Notes: generated by a model not told the origin, from the letters alone. Positions 16,841-25,178 are shown, counted from the first letter of the stretch. The stretch: 64,000 bases of DNA from Micromonospora rifamycinica (GCF_900090265.1 NZ_LT607752.1:496001-560000); one strand, 5' to 3'. Translations and numbers: made by a program.

Positions 16841-18630
16841 GCCGGATGCCGTCGGGTTCCCCCCGCGGGGCCGACCTGTTCTTCTGGGCGTTCTGCCTGG
16901 TGGTCCTCGCCAACGCGGCGCTGTTCACGGTCGCCTGGCTGGGCGGCACCCTGGGCGCCGCGGTGACCGGGCACGGCTGGCACCCGCCGCCGTTCACCCT
17001 CGGCGCGTACCTGGCGTTGATCTCCGGTGATACCGGCACGCTCTGGCCCGGTGTGTCGCCGTACGCCGTCTACTCCGGGATGCTGGTGGTGGCGGTGCTG
17101 GTCGTGGTGCCGGCGGTGACGGTCGGGCGCGGGCTGCTCGACCGGCGCGGGCGGGGCGTCGGGCTGGCCCGGGTGCGCGACCTGGCCCCGCTGACGCCTG
17201 CCGGGATCGCCGCCCGCGCCCGGGAGCTGCGTCCCTCGCTGGCCGGGGTGCGGCAGCTGGCCCCGGACGAGACCGGCAACCTGCTCGGCGACCTCGCGCC
17301 GAACGGCCCGGAGCTGCGCTCCTCCTTCGAGGACGTGGAGCTGGACCTGATGGCCCCCCGGGCCGGCAAGTCCACCGGCATCGCGGTGCCCCGGGTGCTG
17401 CGGGCCCGGGGCGCGGTGCTGCTGACCTCCAACAAGTCCGACGTGTACGCGGTGACCCGGGCCGAGCGGGAACGCGTCGGTACGGTGTGGACCTTCGATC
17501 CGCAGGGCATCGCCCACGTGCCCCGTCGGATGTGGTGGGACCTCCTCGCCGACTGCGTGACCATCGAGGGCGCCCGTCGGCTGGCCGGGCACTTCGTGGC
17601 CTCGGTCAACGACGACACCGCCAAGAAGGACTTCTGGATCTCGGCGGCGCAGAACACCCTGACCGCGCTCTTCCTGGCCGCCGCCCGGGGGCGGGCACCC
17701 GTCGGCGAACTGCTCGGCTGGCTGGCCGACCCGGCCGACCGTACCCCGATCGACCTGCTGCGCGACGCCGGGATGGCGGCGATGGCCGAGCAGCTCCAGG
17801 GCACCGTACGCGGGGCGGTGGAGACCCGCGACGGCATCTACGAGACGGCCCGGCAGTGCGTGGCGTGCCTGCTCGACCCGGAGATCCTCGCCTGGGTGTC
17901 CCCCGACCCGTACCTGCCGCAGTTCCGCCCGGAGCGGCACGTTCTCGGCCGTGACACCCTCTACCTGCTCTCCAAGGACGGGGGTGGCTCTGCCGCCGGG
18001 GTGATCGCCGGCCTGGCCGACGCGACCCTACGGGCGGGCGTGGTGGCCGCCGAGCGGATGGGTGGCCGCCTCGACCCGCCGATGACGGCGGTGCTGGACG
18101 AGGCGGCGAACGTGTGCCGGATCTCCGATCTGCCCGACCTGTACTCGCACCTCGGATCCCGGGGGATCAACGTGGTGACCCTGTTGCAGAGCTACCGGCA
18201 GGGGTCGCGGGTCTGGGGTGAGGCCGGGATGGACGCGTTGTGGGGTGCGGCCACCATCAAGCTGCTCGGCGCGGGGCTGGACGACGCGGACTTCGTGGAG
18301 AAGGTCTCGAAGCTGGTCGGCCAGCACGACGTGAGCACTGTCAGCGTCTCGCGCAGCCGGGACGGCTCGTCCCGGTCCACCTCGTACCGGCAGGAGCACG
18401 TGCTGCCGCCGGACCGGATCCGGGCGCTGCCGAAGGGGACCGCCCTGCTGCTGGCCACCGGCATCCGGCCGGCGGTGATCACGCTGCGGCCCTGGTACAA
18501 GGAGCCGGACGCGGGTCGGATCTCGGCGCAGGCCCGGCAGGAGGTCGCGGCGATCACCGAGCGGGCCGCCGGCAAGGCCGCCGCGCCGCCGTGGCAGGCC
18601 GGCCGGCGAGAAAGTCGGTCTGCCGGCTGA
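16837..18630 (+). CDS. VirD4/TraG-like type IV coupling protein
   Basis: The 597-residue protein has two N-terminal transmembrane helices (about 10-35 and 70-95) and a cytoplasmic motor domain. Walker A is APRAGKST with K178, followed by the TraG/VirD4 hallmark LLTSNKSDVYAVTRAER. Walker B is AVLDEAANV with D421-E422. A TraM/TraD-like recognition region follows (GINVVTLLQSYRQGSRVWGE). Coupling proteins select substrates, DNA-protein complexes or proteins, and feed them to the type IV channel. The start overlaps the upstream ATPase stop. No relaxase gene is found in the window, so the natural substrate is open. Confidence 0.9.
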   Translation: MSRMPSGSPRGADLFFWAFCLVVLANAALFTVAWLGGTLGAAVTGHGWHPPPFTLGAYLALISGDTGTLWPGVSPYAVYSGMLVVAVLVVVPAVTVGRGLLDRRGRGVGLARVRDLAPLTPAGIAARARELRPSLAGVRQLAPDETGNLLGDLAPNGPELRSSFEDVELDLMAPRAGKSTGIAVPRVLRARGAVLLTSNKSDVYAVTRAERERVGTVWTFDPQGIAHVPRRMWWDLLADCVTIEGARRLAGHFVASVNDDTAKKDFWISAAQNTLTALFLAAARGRAPVGELLGWLADPADRTPIDLLRDAGMAAMAEQLQGTVRGAVETRDGIYETARQCVACLLDPEILAWVSPDPYLPQFRPERHVLGRDTLYLLSKDGGGSAAGVIAGLADATLRAGVVAAERMGGRLDPPMTAVLDEAANVCRISDLPDLYSHLGSRGINVVTLLQSYRQGSRVWGEAGMDALWGAATIKLLGAGLDDADFVEKVSKLVGQHDVSTVSVSRSRDGSSRSTSYRQEHVLPPDRIRALPKGTALLLATGIRPAVITLRPWYKEPDAGRISAQARQEVAAITERAAGKAAAPPWQAGRRESRSAG

Positions 18631-18693
18631 ACCGGCCCGCCGGGCCGGGCGTAAAGGGCGTGTCATCCGTTGGTCGAGCACTGAGGAGCGCAG

Positions 18694-19770
18694 GTGTCGT
18701 CACCCCATCAGAGGCCGTGGGGCGGGACCGGAAGTCCCACCGGCAGCGAGGGCAACAGCATCCACTACCCACCCACCGAGAACGAGTACGGGGAGGTCAG
18801 CTACACCCCGAGCAACTACAGCCAGACCAGCTACGGGCCGGTCAGCTACACCCCGAGCAACTACAGCCAGGACGCGCCGAGCGGCTCGTCGGTGGCGTCG
18901 GGCTACGGCCAGTACGGCGCGGCCGACTACCAGGACCTGGTGGTCCAGCCGTACGGAGCGGCCGATCATCAGACCGACGTGGTCCAACCGCACGGATCGT
19001 CGAACTCCTCGGGCCGCAGCAGCCCCGGCCCGGGGGACTCGATCAGCATCCACTGGAGCGAGCAGGAGACCAGCGAGCACTCGTTCGACGGGCAGAACCG
19101 GTTGATGACCTGGGCGCAGCAGGCCGGTCAGTGGATCTACGAGAACGACGAGAAGATCGTCAACTTCGTGTCGCTGGTCGCCTCGCCCGGGGTGCAGGGC
19201 AGCGCCGGCCTGCGGGGCAACGCGGTGGCCAACAGCGTGGGCCTGGCCCTGGCCGCCGGCCCCGGCATGTACGTGGTGGGCAAGGAGGTGATCAACTCGC
19301 TGCGCAGCGGCCAGCAGGGCGACCTGGTCCGGGCCGCCTACGGCGCGGTGGCCGCCGCCGGCGCGCTCACCTGGGGCGTCGGCTACGCCCCGGGTCAGGA
19401 CGTCACGTCCGGCAACTCCGGGGCCATCGTGCACGGGGTGGGCTCCGGGCTCATGGTCACCCGCGGCCCCCGGGAGCAGCCGAGGCGCTCCCACCAGGAC
19501 ACGGAGTCCCGTGGGGAGATCGCCGACACCGCCAGTTCGCACCGCAGGAGCGGGACCACCTCCCGTGATCAGACCTCGCGCAACCACACCTCCCGGGGCC
19601 ACACCTCGCGCGACCACACCTCCCGGGGCCACACCTCCCGCACCACCGGCCGCGACAGCGGCTCGTCCCACGAGCCGGCGAGCCGGCGCAACGGCACCGA
19701 CCGCACCCGTGACCAGAACCGGCGGGGCGGAGGTGGCAACAGCGGTGGCGGTGGGAATGTCGTCCGGTAG
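18694..19770 (+). CDS. Repeat-rich protein of unknown function at the end of the type IV-like operon
   Basis: This 358-residue protein has three parts. The N-terminal 100 residues are Tyr/Ser/Asn-rich with a 15-residue repeat (VSYTPSNYSQ twice). The central region (about 120-250) has two or three hydrophobic stretches (SVGLALAAGPGMYVVG and AAYGAVAAAGALTWGVG). The C-terminal 110 residues are basic and carry six tandem TSR(D/N/G/T)(H/Q/T) pentapeptides. There is no signal peptide. I recognise no family. Directly following the coupling protein gene, it could be a secreted substrate or an accessory surface protein, but that is inference. The GTG at 18694 is preceded by GAGGAG. Confidence 0.7.
   Translation: MSSPHQRPWGGTGSPTGSEGNSIHYPPTENEYGEVSYTPSNYSQTSYGPVSYTPSNYSQDAPSGSSVASGYGQYGAADYQDLVVQPYGAADHQTDVVQPHGSSNSSGRSSPGPGDSISIHWSEQETSEHSFDGQNRLMTWAQQAGQWIYENDEKIVNFVSLVASPGVQGSAGLRGNAVANSVGLALAAGPGMYVVGKEVINSLRSGQQGDLVRAAYGAVAAAGALTWGVGYAPGQDVTSGNSGAIVHGVGSGLMVTRGPREQPRRSHQDTESRGEIADTASSHRRSGTTSRDQTSRNHTSRGHTSRDHTSRGHTSRTTGRDSGSSHEPASRRNGTDRTRDQNRRGGGGNSGGGGNVVR
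18795..18870 (+). repeat. Two exact 31-bp copies, 45-bp period, inside the repeat-rich gene
   Basis: The 31 bases at 18795-18825 recur exactly at 18840-18870 and encode the repeated VSYTPSNYSQ segment of the protein at 18694. The period is 15 codons. Confidence 0.9.
19558..19647 (+). repeat. Six 15-bp coding repeats (TSR pentapeptides)
   Basis: Six in-frame units of 15 bases encode TSRDQ, TSRNH, TSRGH, TSRDH, TSRGH and TSRTT near the C-terminus of the protein at 18694. The units differ by single substitutions. Confidence 0.9.
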
Positions 19771-19794
19771 CACCCGCCGGTCGTGACCGCCCGT

Positions 19795-19842
19795 GTCGGG
19801 GTGCCGCCGTCTCCCGGGACGTGGACCCGGCGGCACCCCGAC
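19795..19842. terminator. Strong bidirectional hairpin terminator
   Basis: A perfect 15-bp stem (GTCGGGGTGCCGCCG at 19795-19809, complement at 19828-19842) with an 18-base loop lies between the convergent repeat-rich gene and the deacetylase gene. It marks the end of the type IV-like locus. Confidence 0.7.
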
Positions 19843-19903
19843 GTCGTGGGCGGGTAGGGCACCCCCCGACCCCGGCCCGCCCAGCACCCGCACCGACCGC
19901 CGC

Positions 19904-20500
19904 TCAGCGGGCCGGCAGGGCGAACCGCCAGCGACGTGACCTCAGCACCGGTACGGCCCGGTCGACCGCGGCGACGCTCTGGCCGCGGTCCCCGCCGCCG
20001 TCGTGCAGCAGCACCACCGCGCCGGGGGTGACCCCGTCGAGCAGCCGGCGGACGAGTTCATCGGTGCCCGGCGGCTCCCAGTCCCCGACCGCCAGCCGCC
20101 AGCCGAGCGGCCGCATGCCCAGCGCGGCGGCCACGGCGGGGCTCGCCCCCCACGCCCCGTAGGGAGCGCGGAAGTACCGGATCCGGGCGTCCGGCACGGC
20201 CCGCCGGATGGCCTCGTTGGTCTCCCGCAGGTCCGCCTCGATCCGTCCGGGCGACCAGGAGGTCATGTCGTCGTGGTGCATGCTGTGGTTGCCCAGCCGG
20301 TGACCGTGGGCCACGATCCGGCGGACCACCTCGGGGTGGGCCTGCACCTGCTCACCGCAGAGGAAGAACACCGCCGTGATCCGGTGTCGGCGCAGGACGG
20401 TGAGCAGCCGCGGGGTGTCGGTGGGGTTCGGGCCGTCGTCGAAGGTGAGACTGACCACCCGTCCGCCACCCCGGGCCGTGTCGAGGATGTCGGCGCTCAC
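19904..20500 (-). CDS. CE4 polysaccharide deacetylase, possibly acetylxylan-active, no signal peptide
   Basis: The 198-residue protein is a NodB-fold CE4 domain. Motif 1 is TFDDGPN (D21, D22), motif 2 is NHSMHH with metal ligands H72 and H76, motif 3 is RAPYGAWG and motif 5 ends in VVLLHDGGG. All expected catalytic elements are present. CE4 includes peptidoglycan and chitin deacetylases and acetylxylan esterases. The gene starts with GTG at 20500, eight bases after the GH10 xylanase stop, so they are probably co-transcribed and an acetylxylan role fits. The N-terminus has no signal peptide, which implies action in the cytoplasm on imported oligosaccharides, unless the start is misplaced. Confidence 0.87.
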   Translation of the reverse strand: MSADILDTARGGGRVVSLTFDDGPNPTDTPRLLTVLRRHRITAVFFLCGEQVQAHPEVVRRIVAHGHRLGNHSMHHDDMTSWSPGRIEADLRETNEAIRRAVPDARIRYFRAPYGAWGASPAVAAALGMRPLGWRLAVGDWEPPGTDELVRRLLDGVTPGAVVLLHDGGGDRGQSVAAVDRAVPVLRSRRWRFALPAR

Positions 20501-20508
20501 CGCCGGGC

Positions 20509-21702
20509 CTACCGGCGCGGCTTCGGCGTCGCCCGCATCCGCACGTACGGCGGTCCGGCGTAGATCAGGTCGCCCTTCATCACCTGGTACGCCCGCTTGG
20601 GCTGGTAGTTCTCGTCGTAGATGGTGGCCAGGCCCTGCGGCGGGTCGTCGAAGGTGCCGGGCACCCAGGAGTGCCGGTCGGTGAAGCCCCAGACGGTGAA
20701 CGACAGGCAGCGCGGCTCGGCCAGGCAGGCCTGCAACAGCACGTGGAAGTTCGCGGCGGACGCCTGGAGCCGCGGGTTGATCTCCTCGGAGTCGCCGGCC
20801 TGTACCCCGTCGGTCAACCGGCTGCGCACGTCGACCTCGGTGAACGCGGTGGACAGCCCCAGCCCGGCGAAGCGGTGCAGCGCGTCGGCGACCTGGAGGG
20901 TGTCGTAGTTGCCGTACTGGGTGCCCAGGTGGCCCTGGCTGCCGACCCCGTCGATCGGCACGCCCCGGGCCAGCAGCCCCTTGACCATGTCGTACACGAA
21001 CTGGGTCTTGTCGTTGGCCGGGTCGCCGGAGCCGAACGCCTCGATGTTGTAGTCGTTGTAGAACAGCAGGGCGGTCGGGTCGGCGGCGCGGGCCCAGCGG
21101 AACGCGTCGGCCACGTAACCCGGGCCGAGGTGTTCGGCCCAGAAGCCCTTGTAGTGCAGGGTGGGCGGGGTGTCCCAGGGGTCGCTGACCGCCTCGTTGA
21201 CCACGTCCCACTGCCAGATCCTGCCCCGGTAGCGGCTGGCAACGGTGGTGATGTGCTTGCGCAGGATCGACCGTAGCTCGGTGTTGTCGATGGATCCGTC
21301 GGCCACCCCGTCGGTCAGCCACTTCGGCAACTGGCTGTGCCAGACCAGCACGTGGCCGCGGACCTTCTGGCCGTTGCGTCGGGCGGTGGCGACGAGTTCG
21401 TCGGCCGCCGACCAGTCGTAGGTGCCCCGGGTGGGTTCCAGGGCCTCCCACTTCATCACGTTCTCCGCGGTGACCGTGGAGAACTCGTCGCGCACGATCT
21501 CCCGGTACCGGGGTTCGGCCGGGTCGGCGAGGGCGGCCATGTCGACAGCGGTGCCGACGTACAGGCCGTGGCGCTGGCCCAGGGCGCGCAGGCTCTGCGC
21601 GGTCGGGTCGTACGGTCGCTGCGCCGTCGCCGGCACGGCGTTCAACACGCCGGCGGTCGCGACGGCGACCAACCCGGCAGCCATCCACCGTCTGAGCATC
21701 AT
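20509..21702 (-). CDS. Secreted GH10 endo-beta-1,4-xylanase
   Basis: The 397-residue enzyme has a Sec signal peptide (about 1-28, cleavage near ATA-Q) and a single GH10 barrel. The acid/base Glu is E170 in WDVVNEAV, and the nucleophile is E289 in STAFTEVDVR. TAENVMKWE and HVLVWHSQLP are family signature strands. No carbohydrate-binding module is attached. It cleaves internal beta-1,4-xylosyl bonds outside the cell, giving xylo-oligosaccharides for the ABC transporter encoded at 23886-27068. The ATG at 21702 is preceded by GAAAGGAA. The upstream region holds palindromes like those in front of the GH43 and transporter genes. Confidence 0.95.
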   Translation of the reverse strand: MMLRRWMAAGLVAVATAGVLNAVPATAQRPYDPTAQSLRALGQRHGLYVGTAVDMAALADPAEPRYREIVRDEFSTVTAENVMKWEALEPTRGTYDWSAADELVATARRNGQKVRGHVLVWHSQLPKWLTDGVADGSIDNTELRSILRKHITTVASRYRGRIWQWDVVNEAVSDPWDTPPTLHYKGFWAEHLGPGYVADAFRWARAADPTALLFYNDYNIEAFGSGDPANDKTQFVYDMVKGLLARGVPIDGVGSQGHLGTQYGNYDTLQVADALHRFAGLGLSTAFTEVDVRSRLTDGVQAGDSEEINPRLQASAANFHVLLQACLAEPRCLSFTVWGFTDRHSWVPGTFDDPPQGLATIYDENYQPKRAYQVMKGDLIYAGPPYVRMRATPKPRR

Positions 21703-21825
21703 CCGCGTTCCTTTCCCGGGGCACGTCGACGGGTCGACGGCGGTGAGGTGGGGGAGGGGTGCGGCACCGCCCGCCCAGCGCGCGGGGCCGGCCGCACCGG
21801 AGCCAACCGATAGTCAGCGATCAAT

Positions 21826-21887
21826 TTCCGGAAGCCGACTGGAACGTTACGAGCGGGAGCCGGCCGGGTCAACCATCGAAACTTCCG
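21826..21887. promoter_or_regulatory. Candidate LacI-type operators upstream of the xylanase gene
   Basis: The 312-bp gap 21703-22014 contains TTCCGGAA (21826-21833) and CGAAACTTCCG (21877-21887). The second is a near match to the perfect palindrome CGAAACTTTCG found at 23663. They lie 124-185 bp upstream of the xylanase start. Xylan regulators of the LacI family in actinomycetes (BxlR/XlnR type) bind CGAA-N-TTCG-like sites, so these are candidate operators for the LacI protein at 27128. The remainder of the gap holds only the hairpin at 21974 and no gene. Confidence 0.5.
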
Positions 21888-21973
21888 GAGCTCCTGGTCA
21901 ACGCGGTGGACGATCATCGCAACTGTTTCGGTGGCGGTCGATGCGGCGGTGGGTCGGTCGCCCCCGGGCACGC

Positions 21974-22005
21974 CGACGACCGGCTCCACCCGGAGCCGGT
22001 CGTCG
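21974..22005. terminator. Hairpin terminator after the GH43 gene
   Basis: A perfect 14-bp stem (CGACGACCGGCTCC / its complement at 21992-22005) with loop ACCC sits just downstream of the minus-strand GH43 stop at 22015. Confidence 0.7.
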
Positions 22006-22014
22006 CGCGGTCGG

Positions 22015-23640
22015 TCAGTGCTCCCGGTAGGTGGCCAGGTCGAAGTCGGCGTACGCACCGTCGCCGCCGAGATCCTGCACCCAGAGCCCGAGGAACGCCC
22101 CGGTGAACCCCCAGGCCGCCGGCTCGCCGTCGATGATCAGGGCGGCGTGCTCGTCGGACAGGATGGTCGCGTCCAGCTCTATCGGCAGCTGCTGCCAGCC
22201 GGCCCCCAGGTCGTAACCGAAGCGCACCACCGGGCCGTCGAACTCCGCGCGCAGGCCGACCCGGGTGCCGTCGCGGGTGTCGACGGTCAGCTCCGGGTGG
22301 GCGGTGCGCCGGCCGTTGTCGGAGCTGAGCAGCTCCAGCACGGTGCGCCCGTCGTCCGCCCGGGTCAGGTAGAGGTGGTGCCAGTTGAGGGTGTTGTAGT
22401 AGGCGGTGATGCCGGCCAGCTGGCGGTGGTCGACCGGGTCGAACTCGACCACCGTCTCCAGCGCGCAGCGGCTCGCGCCGACCCGGCGGGCGACCAGGCT
22501 GGGGGCCTGCCGGCCCACCGGGGACTGCCCACCGTGCACCCGCAGGTGCGAGGGGCGGCTCCGCAGGTCGATCCAGTCCGCAGTGGCCGGTCGGCGCAGC
22601 GTCGACCAGGCCGGACCCAGCTCGGCGGTGTCGAAGTGGTCGGTGGCGGGCTCCGCCGGCCACGGGTGCGCCGGCAGATCGGGTGCGGTGATCTCGTCCG
22701 CCGGTACCCCGCCGGGGATCCGGGGCCAGCCGCCCGCGGGCCACTCGACGTGCTGGATCGCCGTCTCCCGGCCCAGCACGCAGCTGCCCAGCGGGGAGTA
22801 GGGGCGGCCGACCAGGTGGGCCAGGTACCACCCGCCGTCGGGGGTGCGGACCAGGCTGCCGTGGCCGGCCTTCTGCAGCCGCAGGTCGGGGCGGCCGACC
22901 GAGGTGAGCAGCGGGCCGTCCGGGTCCACCTCGTACGGCCCGAACAGCTCCCGGGAGCGGGCCACCGTGACCTGGTGCTCCCAGCTGGTGCCGCCCTCCG
23001 CGGTGATCAGCCAGTACCAGCCGTCGTGGCGGTAGAGGTGCGGACCCTCGGTCACCCCGACCGGGGTGCCGGTGAACAGGATGCGGGGCCGGCCGACGAG
23101 GCGACGGGCGGCCCGGTCGTACTGCTGGATCTCGATCCCGCCGAAGCGGTCCCGGCCGGGCCGCCAGTCGGCGCTCATGGCCAGCAGCCAGCTCGTGCCG
23201 TCGTCGTCGTGGAACAGCGCGGCGTCGAAGCCGCGCCCGTGCAGCTTGACCGGGTCCGACCAGGGGCCGGTGATGTCGGGCGCGGTGATCAGGAAGTTCT
23301 GCGGATCCCAGTAGCCGCTGGCGAAGCTGGCCACGTCGCTGTAGACGAGGTGGAACTCGCCGTCGTGGTAGGTCAGGTCGGGCGCCCACACCCCGTTGGA
23401 GTCGCCGCAGCCGCGTAGGTCGAGCAGGCGGCGGTCGGTGATGATCCCGCCCAGCGCCCGCCAGTGCACCAGGTCGCGCGAGTGGTGCAGGCGGACCCCC
23501 GGGTACCACTCGAAGGTCGAGGTGGCCAGGTAGTAGTCGTCGCCGACGCGCAGGATCGACGGATCCGGGTGGAACCCGGAGAGCACGGGATTGCGGATCG
23601 ACCGGGCAGCGGTCGCCACGTCAGCGGTGTCGGTCGACAC
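22015..23640 (-). CDS. GH43 beta-xylosidase-type enzyme with C-terminal beta-sandwich, cytoplasmic
   Basis: The 541-residue protein has an N-terminal five-bladed GH43 domain with catalytic base in SGFHPDPSI (D26), the VWAPDLTYHDG signature and the acid Glu in GVTEGPHLYR. A C-terminal concanavalin-like domain (about 335-541) is typical of beta-xylosidases of the GH43_11/12 group. It lacks a signal peptide, so it should split imported xylo-oligosaccharides to xylose in the cytoplasm. The GTG at 23640 is chosen over the GTG at 23646 because AGGAG lies five bases before it, while the earlier codon abuts the Shine-Dalgarno. It is divergent from the transporter operon, with operators in between. 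Confidence 0.92.
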   Translation of the reverse strand: MSTDTADVATAARSIRNPVLSGFHPDPSILRVGDDYYLATSTFEWYPGVRLHHSRDLVHWRALGGIITDRRLLDLRGCGDSNGVWAPDLTYHDGEFHLVYSDVASFASGYWDPQNFLITAPDITGPWSDPVKLHGRGFDAALFHDDDGTSWLLAMSADWRPGRDRFGGIEIQQYDRAARRLVGRPRILFTGTPVGVTEGPHLYRHDGWYWLITAEGGTSWEHQVTVARSRELFGPYEVDPDGPLLTSVGRPDLRLQKAGHGSLVRTPDGGWYLAHLVGRPYSPLGSCVLGRETAIQHVEWPAGGWPRIPGGVPADEITAPDLPAHPWPAEPATDHFDTAELGPAWSTLRRPATADWIDLRSRPSHLRVHGGQSPVGRQAPSLVARRVGASRCALETVVEFDPVDHRQLAGITAYYNTLNWHHLYLTRADDGRTVLELLSSDNGRRTAHPELTVDTRDGTRVGLRAEFDGPVVRFGYDLGAGWQQLPIELDATILSDEHAALIIDGEPAAWGFTGAFLGLWVQDLGGDGAYADFDLATYREH

Positions 23641-23662
23641 GGGCACTCCTCTGGGCAGCTTA

Positions 23663-23673
23663 CGAAACTTTCG
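23663..23673. promoter_or_regulatory. Perfect palindrome CGAAACTTTCG, candidate xylan operator
   Basis: CGAAA-C-TTTCG is an exact inverted repeat 23 bp upstream of the GH43 start codon, where a bound repressor would block transcription. It fits the CGAA-N-TTCG pattern known for BxlR-type LacI regulators. A regulator of that type is encoded at 27128. Confidence 0.6.
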
Positions 23674-23803
23674 GGATCAGACCCACGTTCTGTGCGGCCC
23701 TGCACACGCTAGCCGTTTTCGCCGCGATAGGACAGAGGGCTTGACCCGCGTGGAAACAGCTCGTAGCGTGCCCGCCATCGATCGGTAATACCGGCGACGC
23801 ACT

Positions 23804-23831
23804 GGAAGTTCCGGAGAAACACATTTCGAAA
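23804..23831. promoter_or_regulatory. Palindromes GGAAGTTCC and TTTCGAAA upstream of the transporter operon
   Basis: GGAA-G-TTCC (23804-23812) and TTTCGAAA (23824-23831) lie 55-82 bp before the binding-protein start at 23886. They resemble the sites at 21877 and 23663 and are candidate operators for coordinated control of transporter and hydrolases. Confidence 0.45.
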
Positions 23832-23885
23832 CCGCCGGCCCGGCCGGCCGCCCGAGCACCTCGTGAGTCCCTGAAGGGATGGATC

Positions 23886-25178
23886 ATGTCAGCGCACCTC
23901 TCCCGCAGATCGCTGCTCGGCCTCGTTGGCGCCGGTGCCGGCGCCTATCTGCTCAGCGGTTGTAGTGACGACGCGTCCGACGACCCGGACGCCCCGCAGA
24001 CCATCAACTGGTGGCACATCCAGAACACCGAGCCGATGCTGCCGGTGTGGGCGGCCGTCGCCCAGGAGTACCAGGCCGCGCACAACAACGTGAAGATCGA
24101 GATCCAGCCGCTGGAGAACGAGGCGTTCAAGGCCAAGCTGACCACCGCGACCCAGGCCGGGTCGCCGCCGGACCTCTTCCAGTCCTGGGGCGGTGGCGTG
24201 CTCAAGCAGCAGGTCGACGCCGGGCTGGTCAAGGACCTGACCGAGACCGTGGCCCCCTGGAAGGACGGCCTGCTGCCGCTCTCGCTGGAGCCCTACACGG
24301 TTGACGGCAAGATCTACGGTGTGCCGTTCGACATCGGCATGGTCGGGTTCTGGTACAACAAGGATCTCTTCGCCAAGGCGCAGATCACCGCGCCGCCGGC
24401 CACCTGGGCCGAGCTCCTCGACGTGGTCCGCAAGCTCAAGGCCGCCGGGGTCACCCCGGTCGCGTTGGCCGGCAAGGACAAGTGGCCGGCGCACTTCTAC
24501 TGGGCCTACCTGTCCATGCGTATCGGTGGGCTCGGTGCCCTCCAGCAGGCCGCCAAGGACAAGAACTTCGAGACCCCCGACTTCGTGGCCGCCGGCGAGC
24601 GGTTCAAGGAGCTGATCGACCTCCAGCCCTTCCAGAAGGGGTTCCTCGGTGCCGAGTACGGCTCGCCGGACGGCCAGGCCGCCACGATGGGCAACGGCGG
24701 CGCCGCGCTGGAGCTGATGGGCCAGTGGGCGCCGTCGGTGCAGGCGTCCAGCTCCACCAGCAAGAAGGGGCTCGGCGACAAGCTCGGCTTCTTCCCGTTC
24801 CCGGCCGTCGACGGCGGCAAGGGCACCGCCACCGAGGTGTTCGGCGGCGGCAACGGCTTCGCCGTCGGCAAGGACGCCCCGCCGGCCACCATGGACTTCC
24901 TCAAGACCCTGCTCAGCGCCGACGTCCAGCGGCGCAGCACGAAGACCGGCGCGGTGCTGCCGACGGTCAAGGAAGCCACCGACGCCATCACCGACCCCAA
25001 CAACAAGGTCGTCGCGCAGACCCTGGCCGCCGCCACCGGCTTCCAGCTCTACCTCGACCAGGCGTACCCGCCGGCCGTCGGCCAGCAGGTCAACGACAGC
25101 GTCGCCGCCCTGGTCGCCGGCAGCAAGTCGCCCGCGCAGATCCTCAAGGACATCACCCAGGTGGCGAAGACCCAGTAG
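23886..25178 (+). CDS. Sugar ABC transporter substrate-binding lipoprotein, probably for xylo-oligosaccharides
   Basis: The 430-residue protein has a signal with a Tat-like SRRSLLG start and a lipobox LLSGC near residue 26, so it should be anchored outside the membrane. The rest is a family-1 extracellular solute-binding fold (TINWWHIQNTEPM, VPFDIGMVGFWYNKDLF, TWAELLDVVRKL). Its place between xylan hydrolases and two permeases suggests BxlE-like binding of xylobiose or longer oligomers. Specificity is inferred from context only. The ATG at 23886 follows an AAGGGATGG sequence. Candidate LacI operators lie upstream. Confidence 0.92.
   Translation: MSAHLSRRSLLGLVGAGAGAYLLSGCSDDASDDPDAPQTINWWHIQNTEPMLPVWAAVAQEYQAAHNNVKIEIQPLENEAFKAKLTTATQAGSPPDLFQSWGGGVLKQQVDAGLVKDLTETVAPWKDGLLPLSLEPYTVDGKIYGVPFDIGMVGFWYNKDLFAKAQITAPPATWAELLDVVRKLKAAGVTPVALAGKDKWPAHFYWAYLSMRIGGLGALQQAAKDKNFETPDFVAAGERFKELIDLQPFQKGFLGAEYGSPDGQAATMGNGGAALELMGQWAPSVQASSSTSKKGLGDKLGFFPFPAVDGGKGTATEVFGGGNGFAVGKDAPPATMDFLKTLLSADVQRRSTKTGAVLPTVKEATDAITDPNNKVVAQTLAAATGFQLYLDQAYPPAVGQQVNDSVAALVAGSKSPAQILKDITQVAKTQ

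Noticed and set aside
18795..19647. CRISPR array suspected from regular repeats
   Set aside because: The repeats are in-frame coding repeats with 15- or 45-bp periods inside one gene, without spacers of typical length.
8814..19770. Integrative conjugative element with relaxase and integrase
   Set aside because: No relaxase, integrase, excisionase or flanking direct repeat could be seen. Base composition looks like that of the neighbours, so an active mobile element is not supported within this window.
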